A DNA stretch of 64,000 bases from an uncultured Bryobacterales bacterium (GCA_951813065.1 CATOTH010000004.1:1-64000); one strand, 5' to 3'; positions 1-9,176 are shown, counted from the first letter of the stretch. The notes: generated by a model from the sequence alone, not told the origin. Numbers and translations are program-made.

Positions 1-958
1 CCTTGCCCAGTTCCTGCGCCGCTGCCTCGACCTGGTCAGCCGTCAGGCGGCCCTGTCCAGCCCGCGTCCCGCGGCGCGCGGGTGCCGGTGGCGCGGCCCG
101 ATCTCGTGCACCTTGCGGCTGGCCGCGCGGGCCCGGCCCGGTTTGGCTCACCGCCGGCGGACGCGCTCCGCGGATGTTGGGCCTGACGGCGGTCCCGGCG
201 TAGCAGCCCAGAATGTAGGGCCAGGTCTCGGTCGCGTGGTAGTGGTAGTCCCCGCTCGGACCGGTGTGCCCGTTGCAGGCGTCGAGATATTCGGGGTCCT
301 CCTTCGCGACGTAGTCATAGGCGTCCCATGAGTCTTGGTGCGGCTCGCGCACCTTCTCCCAACTGCTGCGGTATCGGATGACCTCGCTGCACTCCGCGTC
401 GGCGCAGCCCCAGGGACCGCGGATCGGGAAGCCGTCGAATCCGAATCCCAGGATCGGAGATCGCTCACCCTCCCGGACCCCATCGCTCAGACACTTCTGC
501 ACCAGCGCGTGATAGTGGTATTCCATGGCCGTGTGGCCCATGCAGGCGTCCATGATCGCATTGAAGATCGGATCGCCGAACTGCTCCTCCTCCGGAACGG
601 GGCCTTCGTTCGGCCCGTAGATGGCGATGCCGTTGACCGCAAACCCGATAGTGCCGAGAAGCGGGATCGGGCTCGGCTCGCTTGCCAAGGTCGGCCTGGC
701 CGGGATCCGGAATTCGTAATCTTGTTCCTTGAGCGGATTCGGCGTGATCTGCACGAATTCGTAATGGGGAATGCCGTTGGAACGCACTACCAGATCCTCT
801 CCCTCGCAATTCGCCTCGACCCTGGCCTGCGGGTACGCCGGGCCCGGGCCCGGGGCGTTCGAAACATCGAGGAAAGCGTCGGCCAGACAGGGCGGAGACT
901 GAGCTGCCGCAAGGCTCAGCGTCACTGACACGAACAAGAGCAGACTGAAGCGGATCAT
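1..958 (-). CDS. Exported YHYH-domain protein, C-terminus cut by window edge
   Basis: The frame is open from the ATG at 958 to the left edge, so about 319 residues are visible and the C-terminus is missing. Residues 1-20 form a Sec signal peptide (MIRFSLLLFVSVTLSLAAAQ). The mature part carries two copies of the four-residue motif that names the YHYH family, at about residues 147 and 238, each near conserved Cys and Gly-His residues (ACMGHTAMEYHYH; CNGHTGPSGDYHYH). It also has GFGFDGFPIRGPWG and a final LTADQVEAAAQELG stretch at the edge. YHYH proteins are secreted and of unknown function; the His pairs and Cys residues suggest metal binding, which is inference. A GGAG lies upstream of the ATG. 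Family assignment is firm, function is not. Confidence 0.82.
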   Translation of the reverse strand, partial: MIRFSLLLFVSVTLSLAAAQSPPCLADAFLDVSNAPGPGPAYPQARVEANCEGEDLVVRSNGIPHYEFVQITPNPLKEQDYEFRIPARPTLASEPSPIPLLGTIGFAVNGIAIYGPNEGPVPEEEQFGDPIFNAIMDACMGHTAMEYHYHALVQKCLSDGVREGERSPILGFGFDGFPIRGPWGCADAECSEVIRYRSSWEKVREPHQDSWDAYDYVAKEDPEYLDACNGHTGPSGDYHYHATETWPYILGCYAGTAVRPNIRGARPPAVSQTGPGPRGQPQGARDRAAPPAPARRGTRAGQGRLTADQVEAAAQELGK

Positions 959-1183
959 TCCAAGGGACTCCGAATGCATCATAGCGAGCCCGGACGGTCG
1001 GCGCATTGCTGTAGCGGCTGCGTTTCCCGGCCAGCCGGCTCCTTGTTGCAGGCTGGCGAGTCAGGATTGGTGGCTGACGCCAAGGGGATTCTCCTGCCCG
1101 CATTTTCCATTCCTCGATGCCCCTCCGGGTCGCGGATTCGTGGGGATGCCGGGGCAGCGGGCATCTGTCGCGGCTCTGGCCGG

Positions 1184-2041
1184 CTATCTCTCCAGATGCT
1201 CCCGGAAGAACGAGATTGTCTTCGGCCACGCCTCGCGGGCAGCCGCAATGTTCGCGCCCTCACGTCCTGACTGTTGTCGCAGAAAGCCATGTCCGGCTCC
1301 TTCGAATTGATGGGGGACGTAGTCCTTGCCCATCTGGCGCATCACCCGCAATGCATCCGGGATCGTCGCGTTCACCCGGGCGTCGTCCCCACCGTAGAGA
1401 CCGAGCACTGGAGCCTTGACCCTGCTCAAGAGATTGCTCGAGGGCGAACTGCCGTAGTACACCACGGCGGCGTCCAAGTCCTCCTCGTTGGCGGCGAAGT
1501 TGAAGCTCGTGCTGCCCCCCCAGCAAAAACCCACCGCGCCGAATCGACCGCTTGCCGACGGTAGGGAAAGCCCGAACCGCGCGACTGCCGTCAGCCGCCG
1601 CGTCACGTCTTCCACGCGCAGTGACCGCACGAGCGCAATCGCTTCTTGGCGATCCGCTGGCGTGCCGCCACCGTCGGGTCCGTGTCCCGAGAGCAGGTCA
1701 GGAGCAATGGCGATGAAACCCTCGGCTGCTGCTTGGTCGGCCACCGCTCGAATCCAGTCGGTCAGGCCGAAGATCTCGTGAATGACAATGACGACGGGCG
1801 CGCGGGTCGCGCGCTCCGGGTAGACGACCCAGGCGCGGATTGTGTCCCCCCATCGGCTGGTGTCGGACCGTCCCTCCTTGATATCGATCCATTCGCCGTG
1901 GCGAGGCGATTCGTTGAGCGCGGTCAACGCCGTGTCCGCGTCAGGTGGGATGGCCTGGGCCATCGCCAGGCCGGTCCAAGTGAGAAGGATGGACAGGATC
2001 CACATGGGGCCCCGACGGCCCAGTTGCTTGGCTTGGTGCAT
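1184..2041 (-). CDS. Exported dienelactone hydrolase family protein
   Basis: An alpha/beta hydrolase of the dienelactone hydrolase family, 285 residues from the chosen ATG. That ATG at 2041 has a perfect GGAGGA box at 2045-2050, so it is preferred over an in-frame start 13 codons upstream. The N-terminus (MWILSILLTWTGLAMAQA) is a signal peptide. Visible family motifs are HEIFGL near residue 88, the nucleophile motif GFCWGG near 170 with Cys as nucleophile, GGDDARV with the acid, and GAGHGF near 248 with the catalytic His. Such enzymes hydrolyse lactones or esters; the substrate here is unknown. It is probably its own unit, since tRNA-Val lies upstream on the other strand. Confidence 0.85.
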   Translation of the reverse strand: MHQAKQLGRRGPMWILSILLTWTGLAMAQAIPPDADTALTALNESPRHGEWIDIKEGRSDTSRWGDTIRAWVVYPERATRAPVVIVIHEIFGLTDWIRAVADQAAAEGFIAIAPDLLSGHGPDGGGTPADRQEAIALVRSLRVEDVTRRLTAVARFGLSLPSASGRFGAVGFCWGGSTSFNFAANEEDLDAAVVYYGSSPSSNLLSRVKAPVLGLYGGDDARVNATIPDALRVMRQMGKDYVPHQFEGAGHGFLRQQSGREGANIAAAREAWPKTISFFREHLER

Positions 2042-2220
2042 TGTTCCTCCGATGTATGGGCGGCCTGATCGATTCCCCAAATCCCGAATGTGGGCGTCGG
2101 CCGTCCGGCGGCTGGATGCCTCGGGCGTGCTATGATCCAGCTTAGGCTAAGGCGACGGGAGATTCGACCGTTGGCCGTTGCCGATCACTGGGCCCGGCTT
2201 CGCCGGGTTGACCGCTGCAC

Positions 2221-2297
<77 letters not shown>

Positions 2298-2369
2298 TCC
2301 GCAACTGTGGGCGACATTGAATTCTCCGAGTTGGCAGCGATCCGGCCGGAACTCCGTCGTTTGTTGCGG

Positions 2370-3356
2370 TCACGCCCGGCCGCTCATGCTACGGACGTAG
2401 TTCGATACTGCGTCCTTGCATGATCTGGAAGCCCAATAGGCGTCCTCGGTCCCCCAGCTGTCCATTTGGAACCAGCCCTGAAAGCCGCCTTTATGGAGGA
2501 TCGAGCAGAGCTTGGGGATGTCGTAGACGCCTTCGCCGCAGGGCAGGTGCCTGGAAGTGCCGGCACCGCCGTTCGGGAACGGCCGGAGCGTGGAATCCCC
2601 GTCACAGAACTGGACATAGCCGATACGGTCGACGCCTAGCTCCAGGAGCAGGTCCTCGGGCCGCCCGTGCGCACCGTTCAGCACGTCGAAATGCGATGGG
2701 TCGAAAATCGCCTTGAACTCGTCCATTCCGACCGCGGCAAAGAGCTTGTGGTAGCGCTCGACCGAATTGATGAGTAGCGGAGGTTCCCCCTCGATCGAGA
2801 GCAGGATTCCACGCTCGACCGCGTAGCGCACGGCCGGGCGGAGGACATTCGCGAATCGCTCGATCAGTCCGTTCTCGGAGAGGCTGTTTGGCTCCCTTCC
2901 AGCCGACCAAAGACCCATCGCGTCGCAACCGAACTTGACGGCGAGGTCGATCTGGCTCTTGAGCCGGTCTGTGTACTCGGCACGATCGGACGCTTTGTCG
3001 GAGACTGGGTTCACTCCGCGCACACCGCCCTGAATCGAGAATACGCGGAGTCCGTACGATTCGATTTTTTCCCTGTGCGCCACAATGGCGGGCTCGTCTT
3101 CTGGATCGGGGTATCCGCCGCGCCAGTTGCCCCACAGCTCAATCCCGTCGAATCCCTCGTCACGGGCGAACTCGAGGATCTCGTCGTAGGCGTACCGCTT
3201 GCCATGGTGGGTCTCTGACGATCCGAAACCGTTCAGTCCGACGGCGAGCTGCCACCGGGGAGGGGACGAAGCGTTGCTGTCCGGTTCTTGCGGGACGCTT
3301 CCACATCCGACTGCAGCGAGTTGGGCTAGCATCGTCCGGCGTGTCATTGTCGGCAT
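2370..3356 (-). CDS. Exported sugar phosphate isomerase/epimerase-like TIM barrel
   Basis: A 328-residue protein of the xylose-isomerase-like / AP endonuclease 2 TIM-barrel superfamily. The chosen ATG at 3356 gives the N-terminus MPTMTRRTMLAQLAAVGCGS, a twin-arginine-like leader with a possible lipobox Cys. Barrel strands with metal-ligand type residues are visible: GFDGIELWG, the Glu of SIEGEPP, IFDPSHFDV, VQFCDGDS and WFQMDSWG. Superfamily members isomerise or epimerise sugars using a divalent metal; no particular substrate can be read. Downstream of it on the same strand nothing follows; upstream (3425) is the DUF3604 protein, 68 bp away, so they may be co-transcribed. Export of a TIM barrel of this kind is common in Acidobacteria and Planctomycetes. 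Confidence 0.8.
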   Translation of the reverse strand: MPTMTRRTMLAQLAAVGCGSVPQEPDSNASSPPRWQLAVGLNGFGSSETHHGKRYAYDEILEFARDEGFDGIELWGNWRGGYPDPEDEPAIVAHREKIESYGLRVFSIQGGVRGVNPVSDKASDRAEYTDRLKSQIDLAVKFGCDAMGLWSAGREPNSLSENGLIERFANVLRPAVRYAVERGILLSIEGEPPLLINSVERYHKLFAAVGMDEFKAIFDPSHFDVLNGAHGRPEDLLLELGVDRIGYVQFCDGDSTLRPFPNGGAGTSRHLPCGEGVYDIPKLCSILHKGGFQGWFQMDSWGTEDAYWASRSCKDAVSNYVRSMSGRA

Positions 3357-3424
3357 GAAGCCATCCTCGCATCCGTGGCCGGCAGCCACCGCCCTCCAGC
3401 GCTTGCTTCTGTCATTTGCTGCGG

Positions 3425-6328
3425 CTAGTGGTACGAGACCCAGATCGGGCTCCCCCAGGCCAGCGAACCGTCCGATTGCTCGACGCGAATGTAGTAGTAG
3501 CTCTCGCCGCGCTGGGCCGCGTCGTCCCGGTAGGCGAACTCGGCTTCCTTGGTTTCTGGCTCGATCGTATAGACAATCTCGTTGTTCTTGATGAGTACGA
3601 TCCGCTCAATTGGGCCTGTGCCGATGGCCTTGGCGCGCACAACAGCTGGCTCGGAAGCCCCGAAAGCGTCGCCCATGATGTGGTCTTCGATTCGCAGGTC
3701 GACGATGATGTTATCGGTCGCGGCATACGTGTGTCGCTGCTTCATCGCATCGATCAGGGCTTGCCGGGTCGGCGTTCTGTCTGCCGGCACCAGCACGCAG
3801 GCGTAGGAGTCATGCGTGCCGACATGGTCCGAGCTGGCCTGCACTCCGATCTTGATTCCCTTCGCCCAGGCTTCCCATACGAAGCCTGCCGGTCTCCAGG
3901 GTTCCCCGTGGTGGTAGTAGCGCCTGTCCCGCGTTTCGGCTCGCGGGGCGCCAGGGTATTCGTAGGATGCGTGCAAGCTCTGGTAGATCTCGACAATTGG
4001 TTCGATTTCGGGATCGCTTTCGCGCCAGTCCGTACCTTGGTCCGATCCGGATGTGTGGGGAGTCGAAATCCCGCCGTTGCGGCGCAGGTAAGGAAACAGT
4101 ACATCGCCCGTGTTGATCGAGCCGTCCCTCTCGCCCGCTTGAATCGGCATCCACCGAACCCCGCGCTTCGCGAAGACCGTGTTGCGGTGCCCATTGGGGT
4201 AGGGCAGGCTGCGCTCCGTGCCGAACAACGGCCAGAACCGGCCGCCGACCAGGAAGATATCTTCGGATTTCTCAGTCCGCCACCAGTTGTATTCGACTCC
4301 GGGGACGTTGTCTCCCCCGTACTGGTGGTCTCCGACCATCATGAAATCGAACTGGCCTGCGGTGAGCGCGTAGCGATAGAAGTCGATCAGCGCGCCCTCG
4401 CCGATCCCGTCCGCCGAAATGTCCGTGTGCCGGTGCAAGTCGCCGCGCAGGATCCGATAGCTCTTGTCTCCCGCGCTGTAACGGTATGCGCGAATAGCCG
4501 CGGTGTCCTCCTGCTCGCTGGGATGGACGGGGACGGCCGTCGAGGGCGGCTCCCGGAACTCAGACAGTGTCGCGTTGCCGCTGGCCGCCCAGGCTGGGTG
4601 GCGGGGATCAATCACGGTATAGGAGACCTGCGTGGTCTGTGCCGACGGGGAAGCGCGGTTGACCGCTCGCTGAGGTGAGCCGAACGGCCGGGCGTCGCGG
4701 GACCACGCGAACCACAGCCGTCCTCCGGAATCCAGCGTGCTCGAGGCCCAGGTGTCGTTTCGGCCGTTGGTCGCGTGCAGCTTGGTCACGGGCAACCAGC
4801 CGTTCCCGTCGAGCCGGGTCAGCAGCATCTCCCAGATCCCGCCGGCTCCCCAGTTGTTGTTGACGCGGCTCGTCACGCTCGTCAGCGATCGCATCATTGC
4901 CCATACATGGCCTTCGGAATCGACGGCCAGACGGGCTTGCTGGACGTAATCCCTCGATCCTGCCGGGACGGCGTCCATGATTTCGGGAGCCTGGCGCAAC
5001 CGGTTCCCCTCGAGCACCGCGACCTTGGTCGATCGGAGGCGGTAGAGGCCGGCTCCGCCGCCAGGCCTGAAGCGCTGGCTGCTCCAGTCCTTGCCCCAGT
5101 TGGACTCCCCGCGGTCCCAGGCGAGCCAGAGCCTGTCCGACTCATCGCAGGCCAGCGCGACGTTGGCGTCGAAACCGTCCGACCGGGTGATCTGGCGGGG
5201 TGCGTCCCAGCGTCCGTTCGATCGCAGCCTCCGCACGTAGATGTTGAAGTCGCCCTCGCCGTAACCGTCCCAGCCGACCCACACGTTGCCCTTCGAATCG
5301 GCGGCCACGTCCGGTGCCCAGCTGTCATCGTGGGCCGGCTCGGACACGATCGCCTCCGTTGACCACGAGGAGCCGTCCCACCGCGCATGCAGGATCCGTG
5401 AGGTCCGGTCCCTGAAACCCTGCCATGCCACATGGACATTGCCTCGGCTGTCGGCGGCCGTCCGGTGATAGATGTTCCCGCCGGTGCTTGCTAGGCTTAC
5501 GATCTCGGTCAGCCCGCCGGCGCCCAACGCCCGCGAGAACAAGCCCCAGGCGCCATCCGGAGACTTGCCGGACCAGACGACCACGACGCTGCCGTCGCCG
5601 TCGAGCGCGACCTCGGTTCGGAAATTATCCGGGTAGCCGTCGGGCGAAACACGGATTGGCTGGTTCCAGGACTGACCGTCGTGCCTCGCCAGCCACACCG
5701 CGTCGCGTTCGCTCCGGTACGAGATCCAGGAGACCCACATTCCTCCGGACGGGTCGGCAGCCAGGTCGGGATAGTCGTTGAACGTATCTCCGCGCGTAAG
5801 ATCGATCGTTGTCGGGAGGCGCTCGGCACCAGCAAGTCCTCCAAGGAATTCCAGGGAGCGGCCGAACTCAAGATCGCGCAAGGGGAAGGAAAACGATCCC
5901 TGTTCCGTCTCCGTCCGGATGAGCGATCCCTCGGTTGCGTCAACGGAGGCTACGATCCCGTTCGGGATCATGGCGAACTGGCGGGTGTGGACCGGGTCGT
6001 AGCCGCGTTGCGTAGTGGAATCGGCGTACCTCGTCACGCGGTTGGTCAGCAGCCAGCGATTCGGATCGATAATCTCGTCCCTGCCTTCGAAGTGGACGCC
6101 GCTGAGCCGCAGCACGCGGCCCGGAGAGACGCTGACCGATCCGTCCCACCGCTGCGGCGTGAACCGGTCGAGGCCGAACATCAGCCGTACCGAAACAGTC
6201 GAAGCGCTCGGAGCAGCCTCAGTGAGAAGCGGGACCTGGCCAATGCTCTGGATAGCGGTCGAGACGAAGATCGCCAGTCCTACGCACCGGGATCCTTTCA
6301 AGCGCCGCGTCAACCGCATTGTCACCAT
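3425..6328 (-). CDS. Exported beta-propeller protein with DUF3604 PHP-like domain
   Basis: A 967-residue two-part protein. After a basic N-terminus and hydrophobic leader (GLAIFVSTAIQSIGQ), residues about 190-550 contain repeats of the kind found in BNR/sialidase-like propellers, with recurring blocks such as WNQPIRVSPDG and VWSGKSPDGAW. Residues from about 620 onward are a DUF3604 domain, recognisable by GDLHRHTDISADG, FDFMMVGDHQYG and GVQASSDHVGTH, which resemble PHP-type metal-binding His and Asp clusters. The DUF3604 family is widespread in soil and marine heterotrophs but its substrate is unknown. The gene lies between an isomerase-like gene and a sulfatase, suggesting a role in extracellular glycan or organosulfate breakdown; that is inference. 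The start at 6328 could instead be an in-frame ATG three codons later. Confidence 0.8.
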   Translation of the reverse strand: MVTMRLTRRLKGSRCVGLAIFVSTAIQSIGQVPLLTEAAPSASTVSVRLMFGLDRFTPQRWDGSVSVSPGRVLRLSGVHFEGRDEIIDPNRWLLTNRVTRYADSTTQRGYDPVHTRQFAMIPNGIVASVDATEGSLIRTETEQGSFSFPLRDLEFGRSLEFLGGLAGAERLPTTIDLTRGDTFNDYPDLAADPSGGMWVSWISYRSERDAVWLARHDGQSWNQPIRVSPDGYPDNFRTEVALDGDGSVVVVWSGKSPDGAWGLFSRALGAGGLTEIVSLASTGGNIYHRTAADSRGNVHVAWQGFRDRTSRILHARWDGSSWSTEAIVSEPAHDDSWAPDVAADSKGNVWVGWDGYGEGDFNIYVRRLRSNGRWDAPRQITRSDGFDANVALACDESDRLWLAWDRGESNWGKDWSSQRFRPGGGAGLYRLRSTKVAVLEGNRLRQAPEIMDAVPAGSRDYVQQARLAVDSEGHVWAMMRSLTSVTSRVNNNWGAGGIWEMLLTRLDGNGWLPVTKLHATNGRNDTWASSTLDSGGRLWFAWSRDARPFGSPQRAVNRASPSAQTTQVSYTVIDPRHPAWAASGNATLSEFREPPSTAVPVHPSEQEDTAAIRAYRYSAGDKSYRILRGDLHRHTDISADGIGEGALIDFYRYALTAGQFDFMMVGDHQYGGDNVPGVEYNWWRTEKSEDIFLVGGRFWPLFGTERSLPYPNGHRNTVFAKRGVRWMPIQAGERDGSINTGDVLFPYLRRNGGISTPHTSGSDQGTDWRESDPEIEPIVEIYQSLHASYEYPGAPRAETRDRRYYHHGEPWRPAGFVWEAWAKGIKIGVQASSDHVGTHDSYACVLVPADRTPTRQALIDAMKQRHTYAATDNIIVDLRIEDHIMGDAFGASEPAVVRAKAIGTGPIERIVLIKNNEIVYTIEPETKEAEFAYRDDAAQRGESYYYIRVEQSDGSLAWGSPIWVSYH

Positions 6329-6385
6329 TCTGCGCCCTGGGGGCGTGCGTGGCGCAACGAACGACTTCGAGCCGGCGAGCGCCGG

Positions 6386-7783
6386 TCACGGAACAACACG
6401 GCGAAGCCAGTCCTCATGGGCTTTCTGCAGCCGCGCAACGACTTCCGGGCGATCCGCAGCGTGGTCGGTCGACTCGGGATGCTCGTCAGACAAGTTCGCC
6501 AGGTACAGGGCCCCCATCTGCTTCCGAGGAGCGTGCTTCGACTGCAGCCCGGTCGTGTCCCGCCCGTTGCCGATCAGTTTCCAGTCGTCCACGAGCACGG
6601 CCCATTGGCCCTGCCACATCCAATGGAACTCGTGGTGCTGGGAAGGGGTGTCCGCCGACTCCAGAACCGGACCGAGGCTCTTGCCGTCGATCTCATATCC
6701 CGGCGGGTCGACCCCGCAGAGTTCGAGAATCGTGGGGAAGAAATCCATGTTCGAGATTGCCTGGTCTCGCGTCTCGCCCTCGGGAATCACGCCCGGCAGG
6801 CTCAGGATCGATGGAACTCGCACGCCGCCCTCGAACATGCTGGCCTTCGCTCCGCGCCACTTGCCAGTGTTGCCACCGCCGCCGTGCGCCCCGTAGTTGA
6901 CGTCCCAGTTCGTGAATTCCTCGGTCGAGTGCCCGTTGTCGCTCATGAACAGCACGAGCGTGTTGTCGCGCAGGCCCCACAGGTCCAAGGCGCGGAGCAC
7001 TTGCCCGATCCGATCGTCCGTGGTCGTGATCATCGAGGCGTACGAGCGCCTCGGCATGGCCATGCTGTCGTACATCTTCGCGAACTTCGGGTCGGACTGC
7101 TCCGGGTAGTGTGGAACGTTGAAAGCGCAGTACAGGAAGAACGGACGGTCCTTGTTCTCGACGATGAACCGGGTGGCTTCCCGGACAACCAGGTCTGGGA
7201 AGTACCGACCGGTCTCGTAGACTTCCTCTCCGTTCCGGTACAGGTCGTGGAACGGAGGCCGCTGCGGTTTCGAGTGCATGAACTCGTGCTCGTAGTTGTC
7301 GATGAATCCGCCCAGGTGCCCGTAGGCCTCGTCGAATCCCTGGTCGAGCGGCTGGTGGCCGGGTTTCGCTCCGAGATGCCACTTGCCCGTCAGGCCAGTC
7401 CGGTAGCCGTTCTCGCGCAACACCTCGGCCAGCGTCACCTCGTCGACGCTCATGTTGCGGGCGTTCTCGTCCATGGGATGGTTCGAGAGCCAGTCGATGA
7501 CGCCGGAACGTTGCGGGACTCGGCCCGTCAGGAGTTGCGACCGTGACGGGCAGCACACGGTGTGGGCGTAGGCCCGTGTGAAGCGCACGCCGCGTGCGGC
7601 GAGCGCGTCGATGTTGGGAGTGTGGATGTCATCCGATCCGTAACAGCCTGCGTCGAGCGTTCCCTGGTCGTCCGTGTAGATGATGACGACGTTAGGCTTG
7701 CCGGTCCGGGTCGTAGCTTGGGCCGCCGCAGCCATGGCGCTGGCGGCGGCTCCGAGGAATCCACGTCTAGTCAGTGTTGCCAT
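6386..7783 (-). CDS. Tat-exported sulfatase
   Basis: A type I formylglycine-dependent sulfatase of 465 residues. The leader has a twin-arginine motif (TRRGFLGAAASAMAAAA). The metal-binding start NVVIIYTDDQG (about residues 30-40) and the sulfatase signature CCPSRSQLLTGR (about 75-86) are intact, with the first Cys in the C-x-P-S-R context needed for conversion to formylglycine. Later motifs include GKWHLG, the Asp-Asn pair in LFMSDNGHS, and KWRGAKASMFEGGVRVP. No formylglycine-generating enzyme lies in the window. Substrate is unknown; neighbours suggest sulfated glycans or other sulfate esters. It is 57 bp from the DUF3604 gene and 74 bp from the dehydrogenase upstream, all on one strand. Confidence 0.93.
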   Translation of the reverse strand: MATLTRRGFLGAAASAMAAAAQATTRTGKPNVVIIYTDDQGTLDAGCYGSDDIHTPNIDALAARGVRFTRAYAHTVCCPSRSQLLTGRVPQRSGVIDWLSNHPMDENARNMSVDEVTLAEVLRENGYRTGLTGKWHLGAKPGHQPLDQGFDEAYGHLGGFIDNYEHEFMHSKPQRPPFHDLYRNGEEVYETGRYFPDLVVREATRFIVENKDRPFFLYCAFNVPHYPEQSDPKFAKMYDSMAMPRRSYASMITTTDDRIGQVLRALDLWGLRDNTLVLFMSDNGHSTEEFTNWDVNYGAHGGGGNTGKWRGAKASMFEGGVRVPSILSLPGVIPEGETRDQAISNMDFFPTILELCGVDPPGYEIDGKSLGPVLESADTPSQHHEFHWMWQGQWAVLVDDWKLIGNGRDTTGLQSKHAPRKQMGALYLANLSDEHPESTDHAADRPEVVARLQKAHEDWLRRVVP

Positions 7784-7857
7784 CGCACCTATGCTATCCG
7801 ACTACCACATCAATGGTGCAACCAGAATTGAAGTTGATCGGGTCCTTGGTGCGGGTG

Positions 7858-8883
7858 CTAGTATCCCACCGCCTTGTTCACCACGTTGGTTAGCGGATCA
7901 CCGCGGGCGAATCGGCCGATGTTGCCTGCGATCACCTCGAGGCGGCGGATGTCGGATCCCTTGGCGTGAGAGGCTACGTGAGGCGTGATCACGACATTGT
8001 CGAACTGCCACAGCGGATCGTCCGCTGCGAGTGGCTCGGGGTGGGTGACATCCAGGCCGGCTCCCGCCAGCTTTTGGCTGTCGATGGCCTTGATCAAGGC
8101 CCCCTTGTCATAGAGCCGGCCTCTGGAAACCGCGACAAAATAGGCGCCGCGTTTCATGGCGCTGAACTGTTCCTCGCCGATCATGTTCTCGCTTTGCGGC
8201 GTGAGCGGCGCGGCGATGAACACGACGTCGGCCTTGGGGAGCACGTCGTTGAGCTGGTCGGGTTTTACGATTGTCGGCACGAAAACGTTGACAGGGATGT
8301 CTTTCGGGTCGACGCCGATCACTCTCATTCCGAATGCATGCGCGCGCTGCGCGATCTGCATGCCGATGCCCCCCACTCCGACCACAACAGCTGTCATGCC
8401 AGGCAACTCGGTCATGCCTTTGGGCGCGTCAGCCCGGGACTTCCATTCCCGGCGGTTCGGAAGGTAGTAGTGCAGGCCGCGGGTCATTGACAGCAGCAAC
8501 GCGAAGGCGTGGTCTCCGATCGTGGGCCCCTGCACGACCTTGCAGTTGGTCAGTGCGACGTCGCTCTCCATGAACTCCGGCCAAAACGCGTAGGCCTCGA
8601 CCCCGGCGCTGGTGGACTGGACCCACTTCAGATTCTTCGCCTTGGCGAACTGCTCCTTGCTGATGCCGCCGATGATGCCGTCCGCGTCGACCAGTTCCTT
8701 CTCGAACGCCTCGACCGTGCGCGCGGCAACCACCTCGGCGTCCTCGCCCGCCTCCTTCTGGTAGCGTTTGATCGCGTCCTCGTCGTATGCGAAGCTGCTC
8801 GAAAGAGCACGGACGAGGATCTTCTTGTCGGCTGCGACGCCCAGCGTCGCAAATGCCAAGAACAGGATACAGATTCGTTTCAT
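7858..8883 (-). CDS. D-2-hydroxyacid dehydrogenase family protein with signal peptide
   Basis: A 341-residue member of the D-isomer-specific 2-hydroxyacid dehydrogenase family. The Rossmann motif VVGVGGIGMQIA sits near residue 165, the substrate Arg in VAVSRGRLYD near 249, and the catalytic His in ITPHVASHAKGSD near 296; the acidic partner lies in the intervening HPEPLAADD region. The start at 8883 follows a good GGAGGA box at 8889-8894. The N-terminus MKRICILFLAFATLGVAAD looks like a Sec signal peptide, which is unexpected for an NAD(P)-dependent enzyme because the periplasm lacks free NAD. Possible reactions are reduction of a 2-keto acid or glyoxylate-type substrate. Confidence 0.85.
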   Translation of the reverse strand: MKRICILFLAFATLGVAADKKILVRALSSSFAYDEDAIKRYQKEAGEDAEVVAARTVEAFEKELVDADGIIGGISKEQFAKAKNLKWVQSTSAGVEAYAFWPEFMESDVALTNCKVVQGPTIGDHAFALLLSMTRGLHYYLPNRREWKSRADAPKGMTELPGMTAVVVGVGGIGMQIAQRAHAFGMRVIGVDPKDIPVNVFVPTIVKPDQLNDVLPKADVVFIAAPLTPQSENMIGEEQFSAMKRGAYFVAVSRGRLYDKGALIKAIDSQKLAGAGLDVTHPEPLAADDPLWQFDNVVITPHVASHAKGSDIRRLEVIAGNIGRFARGDPLTNVVNKAVGY

Positions 8884-8945
8884 TGGTTCCTCCGACTCCC
8901 GGAGAGTTTATCACCACTTCGGCCGACAGTTTGGGGAGGCGGTCT

Positions 8946-9158
8946 CTCGACGATACGGTCCGAGGTCGCGCAGGTGTACTTACCGGCTGACGTAAGTCGC
9001 TCCCTAAATTATCCTTATCGCTCGCATAACCGCGTTCCGGTAGCGTGCCGAATTCCTAGACTGGGATTGTACTCAGCGTTTCGCTCTCCTCTGGAGCGAT
9101 CTCCGAATCAGTTGAGAACCCCGTCGTTGCAGCGGATTCCCGTTGGCGCGTTCGCGCC
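8946..9158 (+). promoter_or_regulatory. nirBD leader with several stem-loops
   Basis: The 293-bp interval before nirBD contains at least four inverted repeats readable on the plus strand. They are CTCGAC-GATACG-GTcCGAG at 8946-8964 (six-base loop, one bulge), ACTTAC-N8-GTAAGT at 8978-8997, TCGCTC-N7-GAGCGA at 9081-9099, and GGCGC-GTTC-GCGCC at 9145-9158 just before the start codon. A GGAG-CGAT-CTCC hairpin at 9093-9104 would exclude the third one. ANTAR antiterminators act on tandem hairpins in leaders of nitrogen genes, and an ANTAR gene lies directly downstream, so this is a candidate target. The usual A1/G4 six-base loops were not found, so the role is unproven. Confidence 0.4.
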
Positions 9159-9176
9159 GCGAAGAGTCTGGAGTGC

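Noticed and set aside
2131..2136. TATGAT as promoter of tRNA-Val
   Set aside because: No -35 box is found upstream and it would give an unusually long 5' extension.
5681..7546. Long plus-strand open frame of about 620 codons across the DUF3604 and sulfatase genes
   Set aside because: It is antisense to two genes with clear domains, has no ribosome site or family look, and its residues are typical of reversed GC-rich codons.
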